Program-made: the position numbers and the translations under genes
Origin: Mogibacterium sp.
GTDB lineage: Bacteria > Bacillota > Clostridia > Peptostreptococcales > Anaerovoracaceae
Length of the DNA stretch: 6,136 bases
NCBI GenBank assembly: GCA_021442505.1
Contig: JABUTC010000033.1
Coordinates: 1-6,136 of the forward strand
Reading direction: 5' to 3'
Part shown: one piece after another, positions 1-6,136 of the stretch
Position numbering within the stretch: position 1 is the first letter of the stretch
Layout of the letters: every line of letters starts with the position of its first letter
Notes under the pieces: generated by a model
Told to the model about the DNA's origin: nothing
Database searches by the model: none
The model's input: only the letters and a program-made list of their open reading frames with translations

Positions 1-544
1 GGTACGGATAAGGTCCGAACATGAGGAGGTCCTCCTCGTGGTTCGACTCGAAGACCAGCTTGTTCGCAGCCAGCATTTCGCCGTATATCTCCTCCGTCAC
101 TATGCCGGAGTCCGTCACAACGGCCAGCGTATCACTGCCGCTTGTGAACATGTAACTCACGGGCTCGCTCGCGTCATGTGACAGGGCGAAAACCTTCACC
201 CTGATGTCGCCTATGTCAAAGGTCTGACCTTTTTGCACGACCTCGAGCCTCTCGTCCGGAAGTTTGCCGAGAGACGCACTGCTTCGGATGGTTCCGCCGC
301 TTGCGTACACCGATGCATCCGCGCAGTGCTTCGCGATTACATGCGCACTCTTGTCATGGTCGCAGTGCTCGTGGGTCAGCAGTATGCCCTGAATGTCCGA
401 GGTGCTCAGCCCGGCCTCAGAGATTCCGGCCCTTATCGCTTTGCCGCTTAAACCCGCATCGAGAAGAAGAGCAGTTCCTTCGCTTTGTATTAAATATGAA
501 TTGCCGGAGCTGCTGCTCCCTATCGAAAACAGTTTAAGTCCCAT
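1..544 (-). CDS. walJ: MBL-fold metallo-hydrolase, WalJ/YycJ family (3' end outside window)
   Basis: This is a metallo-beta-lactamase-fold hydrolase; YycJ/WalJ proteins are described as probable nucleases, linked in Bacillus to the WalRK operon and to coordination of cell division with DNA replication. The first 181 residues are present and the frame runs off the left edge. The start MGLKLFSIGSSSSGNSYL, with its SGSSGN-like glycine/serine turn, is typical. The metal-binding motif THEHCDH is at 57-63 (His58, His60, Asp62, His63), further ligands are SHDA (His123) and TDSG (Asp145), and the family signature ESNHEEDLL...GPYPY is at 166-181. The remaining 80 or so residues, with the last histidine ligand, should lie beyond the window. 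It follows addB by 9 bases. It reads as a catalytically intact member; the true substrate is not settled for the family. Confidence 0.93.
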   Translation of the reverse strand, partial: MGLKLFSIGSSSSGNSYLIQSEGTALLLDAGLSGKAIRAGISEAGLSTSDIQGILLTHEHCDHDKSAHVIAKHCADASVYASGGTIRSSASLGKLPDERLEVVQKGQTFDIGDIRVKVFALSHDASEPVSYMFTSGSDTLAVVTDSGIVTEEIYGEMLAANKLVFESNHEEDLLMFGPYPY

Positions 545-548
545 TTAA

Positions 549-555
549 CTTTCCT
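549..555 (-). promoter_or_regulatory. Ribosome binding site of walJ, overlapping the addB stop
   Basis: The addB stop TAG (554-556) runs straight into GAAAG, forming AGGAAAG with four bases (TTAA) before the walJ ATG at 542-544. The overlap suggests translational coupling of the two genes. Spacing is slightly short but usable. Confidence 0.6.
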
Positions 556-3500
556 ATAAAACTCTTGGCTTGTTCGCCGAGTCGTAATCCTCAAATCTGC
601 AGATTGCCTTGTACTTGCAGAATCCGCAGTCCAGTCTGTTGCTCTGTCTCAGCGGGCTGATGTCTATCCTGCCCTCAACGATGTCGCCGCAGAATTCCTG
701 AAGTCTGTTTGTGACTTCTTCCATCAGTTCTTCGTATTCCATGCGGCTCAGTACATGAGCTTCTTTATTCTTTTTCCTGATGACTTCCGTCGGCATGGCC
801 TCTGCAACACCGGGATCGTTTATGTAGCAGCCGTCAAGCTTGTACTTGTCTTCATCCTGTTTGTCGGCAAAATCATCCAGCTGCTTCTGGCTCTTGCTGT
901 TCAGCGATTCAGCCATCTCTTTAATGTTGAAATAGAAGAATCCTGCCGGTTCATACTTGTCCTGAGTCGTCGCCTGAAGATAAATTGCGAGCTGCATTTT
1001 GTAGCCCTTCTTCATCTTTTCGACATTGACAGTATCGTCACCGGTCTTGTAATCCACAATTCTGATTCTGTCACCTTCCATGATGTCGATTCGGTCAACC
1101 CTGCCTCTCAGCTTAACCTTCTCGCTTCCCGTGTCGACAACAAGTTCAGGAAAATCGCAGCCCTCTCCGAAATCCTCTTCGAAAAGCATCTCCTCTATTG
1201 CGCCGCTCTCAATCTGCACGAGCACCGCTTTGGCCGCCGCAAGACATATCTCCTTGATTCTCTCAAGGCGGAATTCCTCCTCGCCGTTTGAGAGGAAAAG
1301 CCCATCGTACTGCTCTCCGGCAAGTGCGATTATCCGATTGTCGATGATGTTCTTGAGATCCTCTTCCTCAGGTAAAGGCTCTCCCTTTTTCTTCGACTCG
1401 AGAACCTCCTTTGCAACCTCTTCGAGAGCCATGTGATACATGTCGCCTATGCTTCTCGCATCGCTCTTGAAGACTCTCTCCTCCTGGGCCTTCAGACCGC
1501 TCTCTACAAAATAGCTGAACGGACAGCTGAAATACTTATACATAACCGAAGCTGTCATCTTGTACTCTCCGTCGTAGGTGTAGAGCCTCTTTGCGAGTTC
1601 TTTTCCCAGCGGCTTCTGCTCGTTGCTTGCCGTTGCCGCATCGAGAATATTCTGCAGCATCTCCGGCTCGTTTTCCCTGTACCACGCAAGCAGGGCCTTC
1701 GTCAGAAGGTCGCCCTTTTCGTTCGAATGCCTGTCCTTCAAATGGTTGACAAGATGCCTCATCGTCTCGTTCCTGCCGTTTACAAGGTCCTTCTCCCAGC
1801 CGGAGCTTACGATATCGCGGGTCTCCCTGAGTGCGGGGAAAAGTCCCTTCAGCGAGTCGACAAGTGACGACGGCTGCATCTCATCACCCCTTGCGCTGGC
1901 AAGCGAGTAGCTAATGTAAAGCTTCTCCGACGGGTGTGCAATCATTCTGTACATAGCCGCATTTTCCTCGGCCATCTTGAGGTCGTCGAGGTCTCCGAGC
2001 GCAAAATTGTTTTCGCTCATAAGAGCCTTCTCGTCCACGGAGAAAAGCCCCTCCGTCGATGGCTGAAGCGGCAGCACGCCCTCGTTTGCTCCGAGTATTA
2101 GCACAGCCCTGCATGGTCTCGGTCTCGTTCTGATGAGCGTACCGAGCGGCAGTCCGTCGAGGGTAGGAGGGATGATTCCGATCTCCTCGCTGATGAGTCC
2201 GGCCGTGTATATATCGAACATTTCCTCTATATCAAAAGGATAATCTCCGAGAATTTCCTTCATCTGACCAAGCAGTCTGATTGCCTCGTCGAGACCGACT
2301 CTGGCCTTCTGAGCCTCGTCGAAAAGTCCCCTCTCTTCCTGCTTAAGCGACTTTTCATCGTTTCTCCTGCTGAGTTTGTACTCCTCTTCGAGAAAAGCAG
2401 TAAAGCTGTCGACAAAACCCCCGACTTTATCGACATTTTTCGCAATTTCGATGAGCTTCGTAATCGGTGCAGAAACTTTTTGCCGGAGCTCATTCATCGA
2501 CGCAAGACCGTCCTCGCCGTATTCCGACAGGCCGTACTTGAACTCGTGGTCCCACATCGTGCCCCTGATTCTGTAATTGCGCGCATAATTCTCGAGCTGC
2601 TCGGTTTCGTCCGCACTTATCTCAGTCAGCCCGGTCTTCAGCATCGCCATAATGCTGTTTGTGTTATACGGATACCTGACTGCACCGAGCAGATTTACGA
2701 CAAAAATCACACCCGGCGTTTCGGTAAGCTTCCTGCTCGAGTCGACAAATACCGGCAGGCCGTACTCCTGAAGTGTCCTTTTCACGATAGGCTGAAGCTC
2801 GTCCTCGCTGTTGCAGATAACCGCGATGTCCGAGAGCTCGTAGCCCTCGTCTCTTATCATTTTATAAATATATGCGGATGCCGACTCAGCCTCGTAGTAC
2901 TGGTTCGCACAGCAGACGAGTTCGACGTTTTCAGGAACATATTCCTCGTCGATCTCCGCATCCGGCCCTGCAAAAATTCCCTTCTCTATGCGCACTATGT
3001 CTTCGTGCTTTTCGCAGAGATATTCCTCAGGGATGTCGTTTTCTTCTATCTCAATTCCGGCCTCTGCAGCCCTCGCCTTAATCGAAGCGAGCACTCTCTC
3101 CTCGAGCTTGAAATCACTTTCATTTATTATCAGATTAACGGAATCAGCCACCTTCGACAGCTCAAACATTGCCCTTATGAACTTCGGAGTGATGCTGTCG
3201 TATCCGTAAATCCAGATCTGCTTATCCAAAGCTATGCGGCAGTCCTTAATAGCATCGACATACATATTAATGTAGTCCTCGCTGTCCGTGTATCTGCCTT
3301 CAATCGCTTTCTCATATGCGTCGAGAATTGTCGAAAGTCCGACTATTTTCCTGCCGAAAATACTATCCTCGTCCGCCAGATTCTTAAAATCCTCCCTGCT
3401 GCAGTTCTGCTGCTTGAAGCTTACGATGAAGTCGTCGACCATGGTCGTGAAGCTTATCTTGCCCACAGCATTTGAGAACAGTTCGAGCTCGTCCTTATGG

Positions 3501-3784
3501 TCTCTTATGAGCTTTGTGAGCAGCATGAATCTTCCGTACTTCGAAATCATCTCCGTGCTCTCAAGCCCCATCTCAGTCATAATACGATGTCCGAGTCTGT
3601 TCATGCTGAGTATCTCGACATCGTAGAGGCATTTCGTCTCGAGGTGTCTGATGGCCTGCTCCTCTGCAACAAGAGTGTACTGATTCGGCACAAGAACAAG
3701 GCTCTCCTTGCCGGAGGCCTTTATCTGTCCATATATGAATTTTTCCTTGTCGACGTTCTCTCTGCCCTTGTAAATTTTCAGCAT
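554..3784 (-). CDS. addB: ATP-dependent helicase/deoxyribonuclease subunit B (AddB)
   Basis: AddB pairs with AddA in the enzyme that resects DNA double-strand ends and prepares them for RecA loading; in studied bacteria AddB also takes part in Chi recognition. The 1076 residues are near the family length of about 1150. The N-terminal helicase-like region includes LVPNQYTL (31-38), the ILSMNRLGHRI segment (58-68), ANQYYEAE (293-300) and ANEGVLP (566-572). The C-terminal RecB-family nuclease shows His784, GRVDRID (Asp897), VDYKTG (Asp911, Lys913) and MQLAIY (Gln931, Tyr935). Four cysteines, C754 (SCPFSYF) and C1053-X2-C1056-X5-C1062, match the AddB iron-sulfur cluster. The N-terminal Walker A is degenerate: residues 7-14 read GRENVDKE in place of GxxxxGK(S/T), so ATP binding by this subunit is doubtful. 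The start is ATG with GAAAGG seven bases upstream, and the stop is TAG. addA is not adjacent; walJ follows after 9 bases. Confidence 0.95.
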   Translation of the reverse strand: MLKIYKGRENVDKEKFIYGQIKASGKESLVLVPNQYTLVAEEQAIRHLETKCLYDVEILSMNRLGHRIMTEMGLESTEMISKYGRFMLLTKLIRDHKDELELFSNAVGKISFTTMVDDFIVSFKQQNCSREDFKNLADEDSIFGRKIVGLSTILDAYEKAIEGRYTDSEDYINMYVDAIKDCRIALDKQIWIYGYDSITPKFIRAMFELSKVADSVNLIINESDFKLEERVLASIKARAAEAGIEIEENDIPEEYLCEKHEDIVRIEKGIFAGPDAEIDEEYVPENVELVCCANQYYEAESASAYIYKMIRDEGYELSDIAVICNSEDELQPIVKRTLQEYGLPVFVDSSRKLTETPGVIFVVNLLGAVRYPYNTNSIMAMLKTGLTEISADETEQLENYARNYRIRGTMWDHEFKYGLSEYGEDGLASMNELRQKVSAPITKLIEIAKNVDKVGGFVDSFTAFLEEEYKLSRRNDEKSLKQEERGLFDEAQKARVGLDEAIRLLGQMKEILGDYPFDIEEMFDIYTAGLISEEIGIIPPTLDGLPLGTLIRTRPRPCRAVLILGANEGVLPLQPSTEGLFSVDEKALMSENNFALGDLDDLKMAEENAAMYRMIAHPSEKLYISYSLASARGDEMQPSSLVDSLKGLFPALRETRDIVSSGWEKDLVNGRNETMRHLVNHLKDRHSNEKGDLLTKALLAWYRENEPEMLQNILDAATASNEQKPLGKELAKRLYTYDGEYKMTASVMYKYFSCPFSYFVESGLKAQEERVFKSDARSIGDMYHMALEEVAKEVLESKKKGEPLPEEEDLKNIIDNRIIALAGEQYDGLFLSNGEEEFRLERIKEICLAAAKAVLVQIESGAIEEMLFEEDFGEGCDFPELVVDTGSEKVKLRGRVDRIDIMEGDRIRIVDYKTGDDTVNVEKMKKGYKMQLAIYLQATTQDKYEPAGFFYFNIKEMAESLNSKSQKQLDDFADKQDEDKYKLDGCYINDPGVAEAMPTEVIRKKNKEAHVLSRMEYEELMEEVTNRLQEFCGDIVEGRIDISPLRQSNRLDCGFCKYKAICRFEDYDSANKPRVL

Positions 3785-3785
3785 T

Positions 3786-3861
3786 TCCCGACCTTTCTCG
3801 AACTATCTCGATTTGTCTCGAACTTTCTACAGAAAATCTCGAATTTCCTCGACTTTTGTCG
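3786..3861. repeat. 10-bp-spaced TCTCGA-like units across the HAD stop and addB leader
   Basis: On the + strand a five-base core recurs at 3786 (tcccg), 3796, 3806 and 3816 (all tctcg), 3826 (tctac), then after one extra base at 3837 (tctcg), 3847 (cctcg) and 3857 (tgtcg). Spacing is exactly 10 bases apart from the single 11-base step. Most units continue with A plus an A/T-rich half. The run covers the last codons and stop of the HAD gene, the whole 42-base gap and the addB binding site. Function is unknown. TCGA is common throughout the window, so part of the signal may be compositional. Confidence 0.6.
3792..3797 (-). promoter_or_regulatory. Ribosome binding site of addB
   Basis: GAAAGG stands 7 bases before the ATG at 3782-3784. 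It supports this start and lies within the 10-bp periodic stretch, so any change in repeat number nearby could alter the leader. Confidence 0.6.
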
Positions 3862-4486
3862 TGCAGAAATCCGCCTTGAACCCTAGCTCTGTCAGCACTG
3901 CCTGGTCTATCTCGTGGCTCCAGCCCGCTAGCACAGTGTCGACGCCCGCATTGTTTCCGCAGCCGATGTCGAACTTGGTGTCGCCTATCATGATGCAGTC
4001 CTTCTTATCAATCGGATGTCCCTCTTTCTCCTCGAAGAGCCTGATTGCCATAAGCAGCGGCTCCGGGTCCGGCTTATGAACACCCACATCATCACAGGTA
4101 ATGACTACGTCGAAAAGCCCGCCTATATCGAAATCCTCAAGATACGCAAGAGTGGTCCTCTTCGTCCTCGATGTCACAAGTGCCATCCTGCAGCCTTCGC
4201 TGATGAGCTGCTCTATGAGCTCTTTTACCCCGTCGAAAACCTTCACCTTCCCCTTGCAGTTCGCGTCCTGATAGTCGCGGTAGTAAGTTATCGCCTCCTC
4301 GACGTCTGCGTTCGGGAAAAACACTCCTGCCGTGTAGCGTATGGTCTCGCCGAAGGTCGCCAGAATGACATCCTCATCCAGCTCGTGTCCGAGGTATTTC
4401 ATCGCAGTCGCATTCCACGAATCGACGATTATCTCGTTGGTATTCAGCACCGTGCCATCAAAATCCCAGAAAATATACTTCTTCAT
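3827..4486 (-). CDS. HAD-superfamily phosphatase, phosphoglycolate phosphatase/PpaX-like
   Basis: This 219-residue protein is a haloacid-dehalogenase-type hydrolase that removes phosphate from a small substrate through an aspartyl-phosphate intermediate, probably in the cytoplasm with Mg2+. Motif I is DFDGTVLNT, with nucleophile Asp8 and acid/base Asp10. Motif II is LVTSR (Thr105/Ser106). Motif III is Lys138 in HKPDPEPL, and motif IV is GDTKFDI (Asp169, Asp173). Residues about 15-80 between motifs I and II form an alpha-helical C1 cap, as in the Gph/PpaX group. The pieces DGT.xNTNE, FDVVxTxDDV and KPDPEPL resemble Bacillus PpaX, a pyrophosphatase linked to HPr phosphorylation. The substrate cannot be fixed from sequence, so I give no symbol. 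The start is ATG with AGGA three bases upstream, and the stop is TAG. It sits 14 bases after prfB and 42 before addB. The last codons fall inside a 10-bp periodic repeat. Confidence 0.9.
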   Translation of the reverse strand: MKKYIFWDFDGTVLNTNEIIVDSWNATAMKYLGHELDEDVILATFGETIRYTAGVFFPNADVEEAITYYRDYQDANCKGKVKVFDGVKELIEQLISEGCRMALVTSRTKRTTLAYLEDFDIGGLFDVVITCDDVGVHKPDPEPLLMAIRLFEEKEGHPIDKKDCIMIGDTKFDIGCGNNAGVDTVLAGWSHEIDQAVLTELGFKADFCTTKVEEIRDFL

Positions 4487-4493
4487 TCTTCCT
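4487..4493 (-). promoter_or_regulatory. Ribosome binding site of the HAD phosphatase gene
   Basis: AGGAAGA lies directly before the ATG at 4484-4486, inside the 14-base gap after the prfB TAG. The AGGA core is only three bases from the start codon, a tight spacing. No better in-frame start is available nearby, and the MKKYIFWDFDGT start places motif I where the family has it. Confidence 0.55.
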
Positions 4494-4500
4494 AATCTAA

Positions 4501-5611
4501 CTACTTTATGCTTGCGTCCTGCGACAGCTTAGCTCTGATAAAAATATCTATGTTTCCGTCCATTACCGACTCGACATTGCTGAGCTCGGCGCCCGTTCTG
4601 GTGTCCTTGACCAGCGTGTACGGCTGAAAGACGTAGTTTCGAATCTGCGAGCCCCAGGTCGCCATGCTCATGTCGCCTCTAAGCTCATTCAGGTTCTCCT
4701 TGTGCTCCTGCTCTGCAATCTGTATGAGCTTGGATGTCAGAATCTTCATCGCTACTTCGCGGTTGCGAATCTGCGACCTCTCGTTCTGGCAGGTTACGAC
4801 TATGCCGGTCGGAAGATGCGTGATTCGAACCGCCGAGTCAGTCGTGTTTACGGACTGTCCGCCCGCACCGCTGGACCTGTAGGTGTCAATCTTCAGATCG
4901 CTCGGGTTAATCTCGACACCGAGTCCCTCGCCCATATCCGGCACTACATCGACAGCTGCAAAAGATGTCTGCCTCTTTCCCATAGCGTTAAAAGGCGAGA
5001 TTCTTACGAGCCTGTGAACGCCCGTCTCGGACTTGAGCATGCCGTAGGCATTTTCGCCCGAAATCTGTATCGTGCAGCTCTTGATGCCTGCAGCTGTGTC
5101 GTCCTGCAGGTCGAGGATTTTCGCCTTGAATCCCTTGCGCTCGCAGTAGCGGAGATACATGCGCTCGAGCATCTCTGCCCAGTCCATAGCGTCCACTCCG
5201 CCCGTGCCGGCATGTATCGACAGAATCGCATCGTTTCCGTCGTACTTTCCGTTCAGCAGAGTCGACATCTTGAGATTCTCCATATCCTCGCAAAGCGAGT
5301 CATATGTGCGCTGAATCTCTTTGACCGAGCCATCGTCTTCGAGTTCCTCGGCTATGTCGATAAGCTCGCGAACGTCGGCAAAACCACCCTCGACTCTCTC
5401 GAAGTCTGCGATTCTGTTCTCGTAACGCTTTTTCTCCTTGAGAAGATTCTGCGCTTCGTCCGGCTTGTCCCAGAAGCCCTCCTTCGCAATCTCCTCGTCC
5501 ATATCGGCTATCTTCGCTTTGAGTCCGTCAAAGTCAAAGATACCCCCTCACCTCCGCAAGCTCCGAAAGCTTCTGCGGAAGTTCACTTTTGATATTGTCT
5601 AATTCAAGCAT
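4501..5611 (-). CDS. prfB: Peptide chain release factor 2 (RF2), expressed by programmed +1 frameshift
   Basis: RF2 recognises UGA and UAA stop codons in the ribosomal A site and triggers hydrolysis of peptidyl-tRNA. The ATG at 5611 follows a strong binding site and opens a 25-codon frame (MLELDNIKSELPQ... to RGYL) that ends at an in-frame TGA (5534-5536). A +1 shift at CTT continues as DFDGLKAKIAD and then the 333-residue downstream frame (from 5502), giving 369 residues, close to the usual 365 or so. The N-terminal helical domain covers about residues 1-110. The stop-recognition tripeptide SPF is at 205-207 (RF2-type; RF1 has PxT), and the catalytic GGQ is at 250-252 within SSGAGGQSVN. These positions equal those of E. 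coli RF2. The stop is TAG, which RF2 itself does not read. Annotating only the downstream frame from 5502 would miss 36 residues. The gene lies 12 bases after secA and 14 before the HAD gene. Confidence 0.97.
5533..5548 (-). promoter_or_regulatory. Programmed +1 frameshift signal of prfB
   Basis: The coding strand reads AGGGGGTATCTTTGAC. This has the internal Shine-Dalgarno-like AGGGGG (5543-5548), a three-base spacer TAT, the slippery Leu codon CTT (5537-5539), and the in-frame stop TGA (5534-5536) followed by C, a weak termination context. It is the same string as the well-studied E. coli prfB site. When RF2 is scarce the ribosome pauses at UGA, the internal anti-SD pairing pushes it forward one base, and reading resumes at GAC. 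This autoregulates RF2 level. The arrangement is visible in the sequence; the mechanism is established for this gene family. Confidence 0.97.
5554..5578 (-). other. Possible mRNA hairpin just upstream of the prfB frameshift site
   Basis: On the coding strand CCGC (5575-5578) can pair with GCGG (5554-5557), and AAGCT (5568-5572) with AGCTT (5558-5562). This gives a nine-base-pair stem with a two-base AG bulge and a five-base TTCGG loop. The 3' foot is 5 bases before the internal AGGGGG. The fold is read by eye and sits in coding sequence, so chance pairing is possible. A role in modulating recoding is inference only. Confidence 0.4.
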
Positions 5612-5616
5612 TCCTG

Positions 5617-5623
5617 CCCCCTC
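5617..5623 (-). promoter_or_regulatory. Ribosome binding site of prfB
   Basis: GAGGGGG lies 5 bases upstream of the ATG at 5609-5611, directly after the secA stop codon. It fixes the start of the short pre-frameshift frame, which the downstream frame alone would not reveal. Confidence 0.8.
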
Positions 5624-6136
5624 TTATGCGTTCTTGCCGCAGCAGTTCTTGTACTTATTTCCGCTGCCGCAAGGACAAGGATCGTTTCTTCCTACCTTAG
5701 GTGCATCTCTGCGAACGGTCTCCTGCTTTCCTGTCTTGTCTGCCTTAGGTGCAGCCTGCGGTCCGTTTGAGAGCGCTCTTGTGTCGTCCCTGTACTCTTC
5801 CTTTGAAGCCTTGCTTGCTCCGCTTACAACATTTCTTCTGACAACGTTTGTAGTTACTGTCATGTTGTAGCAGAACTTAACGGTCTCTTCTCTGATATCG
5901 GCTACGAGTTCCTCGAACATTGCAAAGCCCTCCTGAGCGTATGCAACCGCCGGATCCTGCTGACCGATTCCACGAAGTCCGATTCCGCTCTTGAGCTGAT
6001 CCATGGCGTCGATATGATCCATCCATCTGTTATCAACTACACGGAGAAGCACCATTCTCTCGGCCTCTCTCATGTGCTCTGTTCCGACCTCCACTTCCTT
6101 AGCCTCGTAGATTTCGTCGAAAAGCTTATACAGGTC
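5624..6136 (-). CDS. secA: Preprotein translocase ATPase SecA, C-terminal part (5' end outside window)
   Basis: SecA is the cytoplasmic ATPase motor that drives unfolded preproteins through the SecYEG channel. Only the last 170 residues are present; the frame is open to the right edge, with DLYKLFDEIYEAKE as the first visible residues. Residues about 26-75 match the end of the helical scaffold/wing region, with the family pattern VDNRWMDHIDAMDQL, then LRGIGQQDP and the F..M...L....E helix. A charged, low-complexity linker follows. The protein ends in a SEC-C zinc-binding tail (residues 154-170) with cysteines spaced C-X-C-X8-C-C, as in SecA tails that contact SecB or the ribosome. The usual His or Cys fourth ligand is Cys here. 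The motor domains (DEAD motifs, preprotein cross-linking domain) lie outside the window. The stop is TAA, 12 bases before prfB, a neighbour arrangement well known in Bacillota. Identification is secure from the C-terminal motifs. Confidence 0.96.
   Translation of the reverse strand, partial: DLYKLFDEIYEAKEVEVGTEHMREAERMVLLRVVDNRWMDHIDAMDQLKSGIGLRGIGQQDPAVAYAQEGFAMFEELVADIREETVKFCYNMTVTTNVVRRNVVSGASKASKEEYRDDTRALSNGPQAAPKADKTGKQETVRRDAPKVGRNDPCPCGSGNKYKNCCGKNA

Noticed and set aside
755..1291. A 178-codon + strand frame opposite the addB nuclease domain
   Set aside because: It overlaps the conserved nuclease-coding region in antisense and has no family features of its own. Its hydrophobic look follows from reversing acidic, charged codons.
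2480..3475. A 331-codon open frame on the + strand opposite addB
   Set aside because: It lies entirely antisense to a well-supported addB frame, has no recognisable domain and no convincing binding site. It is best explained by codon use in addB leaving the reverse frame open.
3785..3826. A promoter for addB in the 42-base gap
   Set aside because: I could not find a convincing -35/-10 pair with proper spacing; the A/T pieces belong to the 10-bp repeat.
3786..3861. CRISPR array
   Set aside because: Units are only 10 bases apart with no spacers, and the stretch overlaps the end of a gene.
4702..5592. A 296-codon open frame on the + strand opposite prfB
   Set aside because: It is antisense to prfB, whose frame carries SPF and GGQ. 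The translation shows no known family pattern, so it is a shadow frame.
5502..5611. prfB as a frameshifted pseudogene
   Set aside because: The TGA and frame change match the programmed recoding site exactly and the rest of the protein is complete, so this is regulation and not decay.
5612..5623. Terminator between secA and prfB
   Set aside because: The gap is 12 bases and is filled by the prfB ribosome binding site, with no stem or T-run.

Overview
The window looks like a chromosomal housekeeping segment from a member of the Bacillota, probably class Clostridia. The reasons are the adjacent secA and prfB genes, an AddB-type (not RecBCD) recombination nuclease, a WalJ/YycJ-type hydrolase, strong GGAGG-like ribosome binding sites and very short gaps between genes. 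Base composition looks intermediate (about 50% GC by eye). A family-level placement would be a guess. I see no mobile element, CRISPR array, tRNA, rRNA or origin.

All five genes lie on the minus strand, so the window reads right to left. It opens inside the 3' end of secA (5624-6136), which carries the end of the helical scaffold region and the zinc-binding SEC-C tail. Twelve bases later comes prfB (4501-5611), encoding peptide chain release factor 2. It is read through a canonical programmed +1 frameshift at an in-frame UGA and gives a 369-residue protein with intact SPF and GGQ motifs. Next is a HAD-superfamily phosphatase (3827-4486) of the phosphoglycolate phosphatase/PpaX type. Then comes a 1076-residue addB (554-3784), with an intact RecB-family nuclease site and four iron-sulfur cysteines but a degenerate Walker A motif. 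The window ends inside walJ/yycJ (1-544), an MBL-fold metallo-hydrolase whose C-terminus lies beyond the left edge.

Intergenic gaps are 12, 14, 42 and 9 bases, with no visible terminator or clear promoter, so co-transcription is likely. The genes do not form one pathway. They cover protein export, translation termination, a small-molecule phosphatase, double-strand-break repair and an MBL nuclease/hydrolase. The partner gene addA is not next to addB, where walJ sits instead.

The most notable non-coding signals are the prfB recoding site with a hairpin just upstream of it, and a run of 10-bp-spaced TCTCGA-like units across the HAD stop codon and the addB leader. No previously undescribed system is evident; the window is mainly conserved core genes with some lineage-specific twists.
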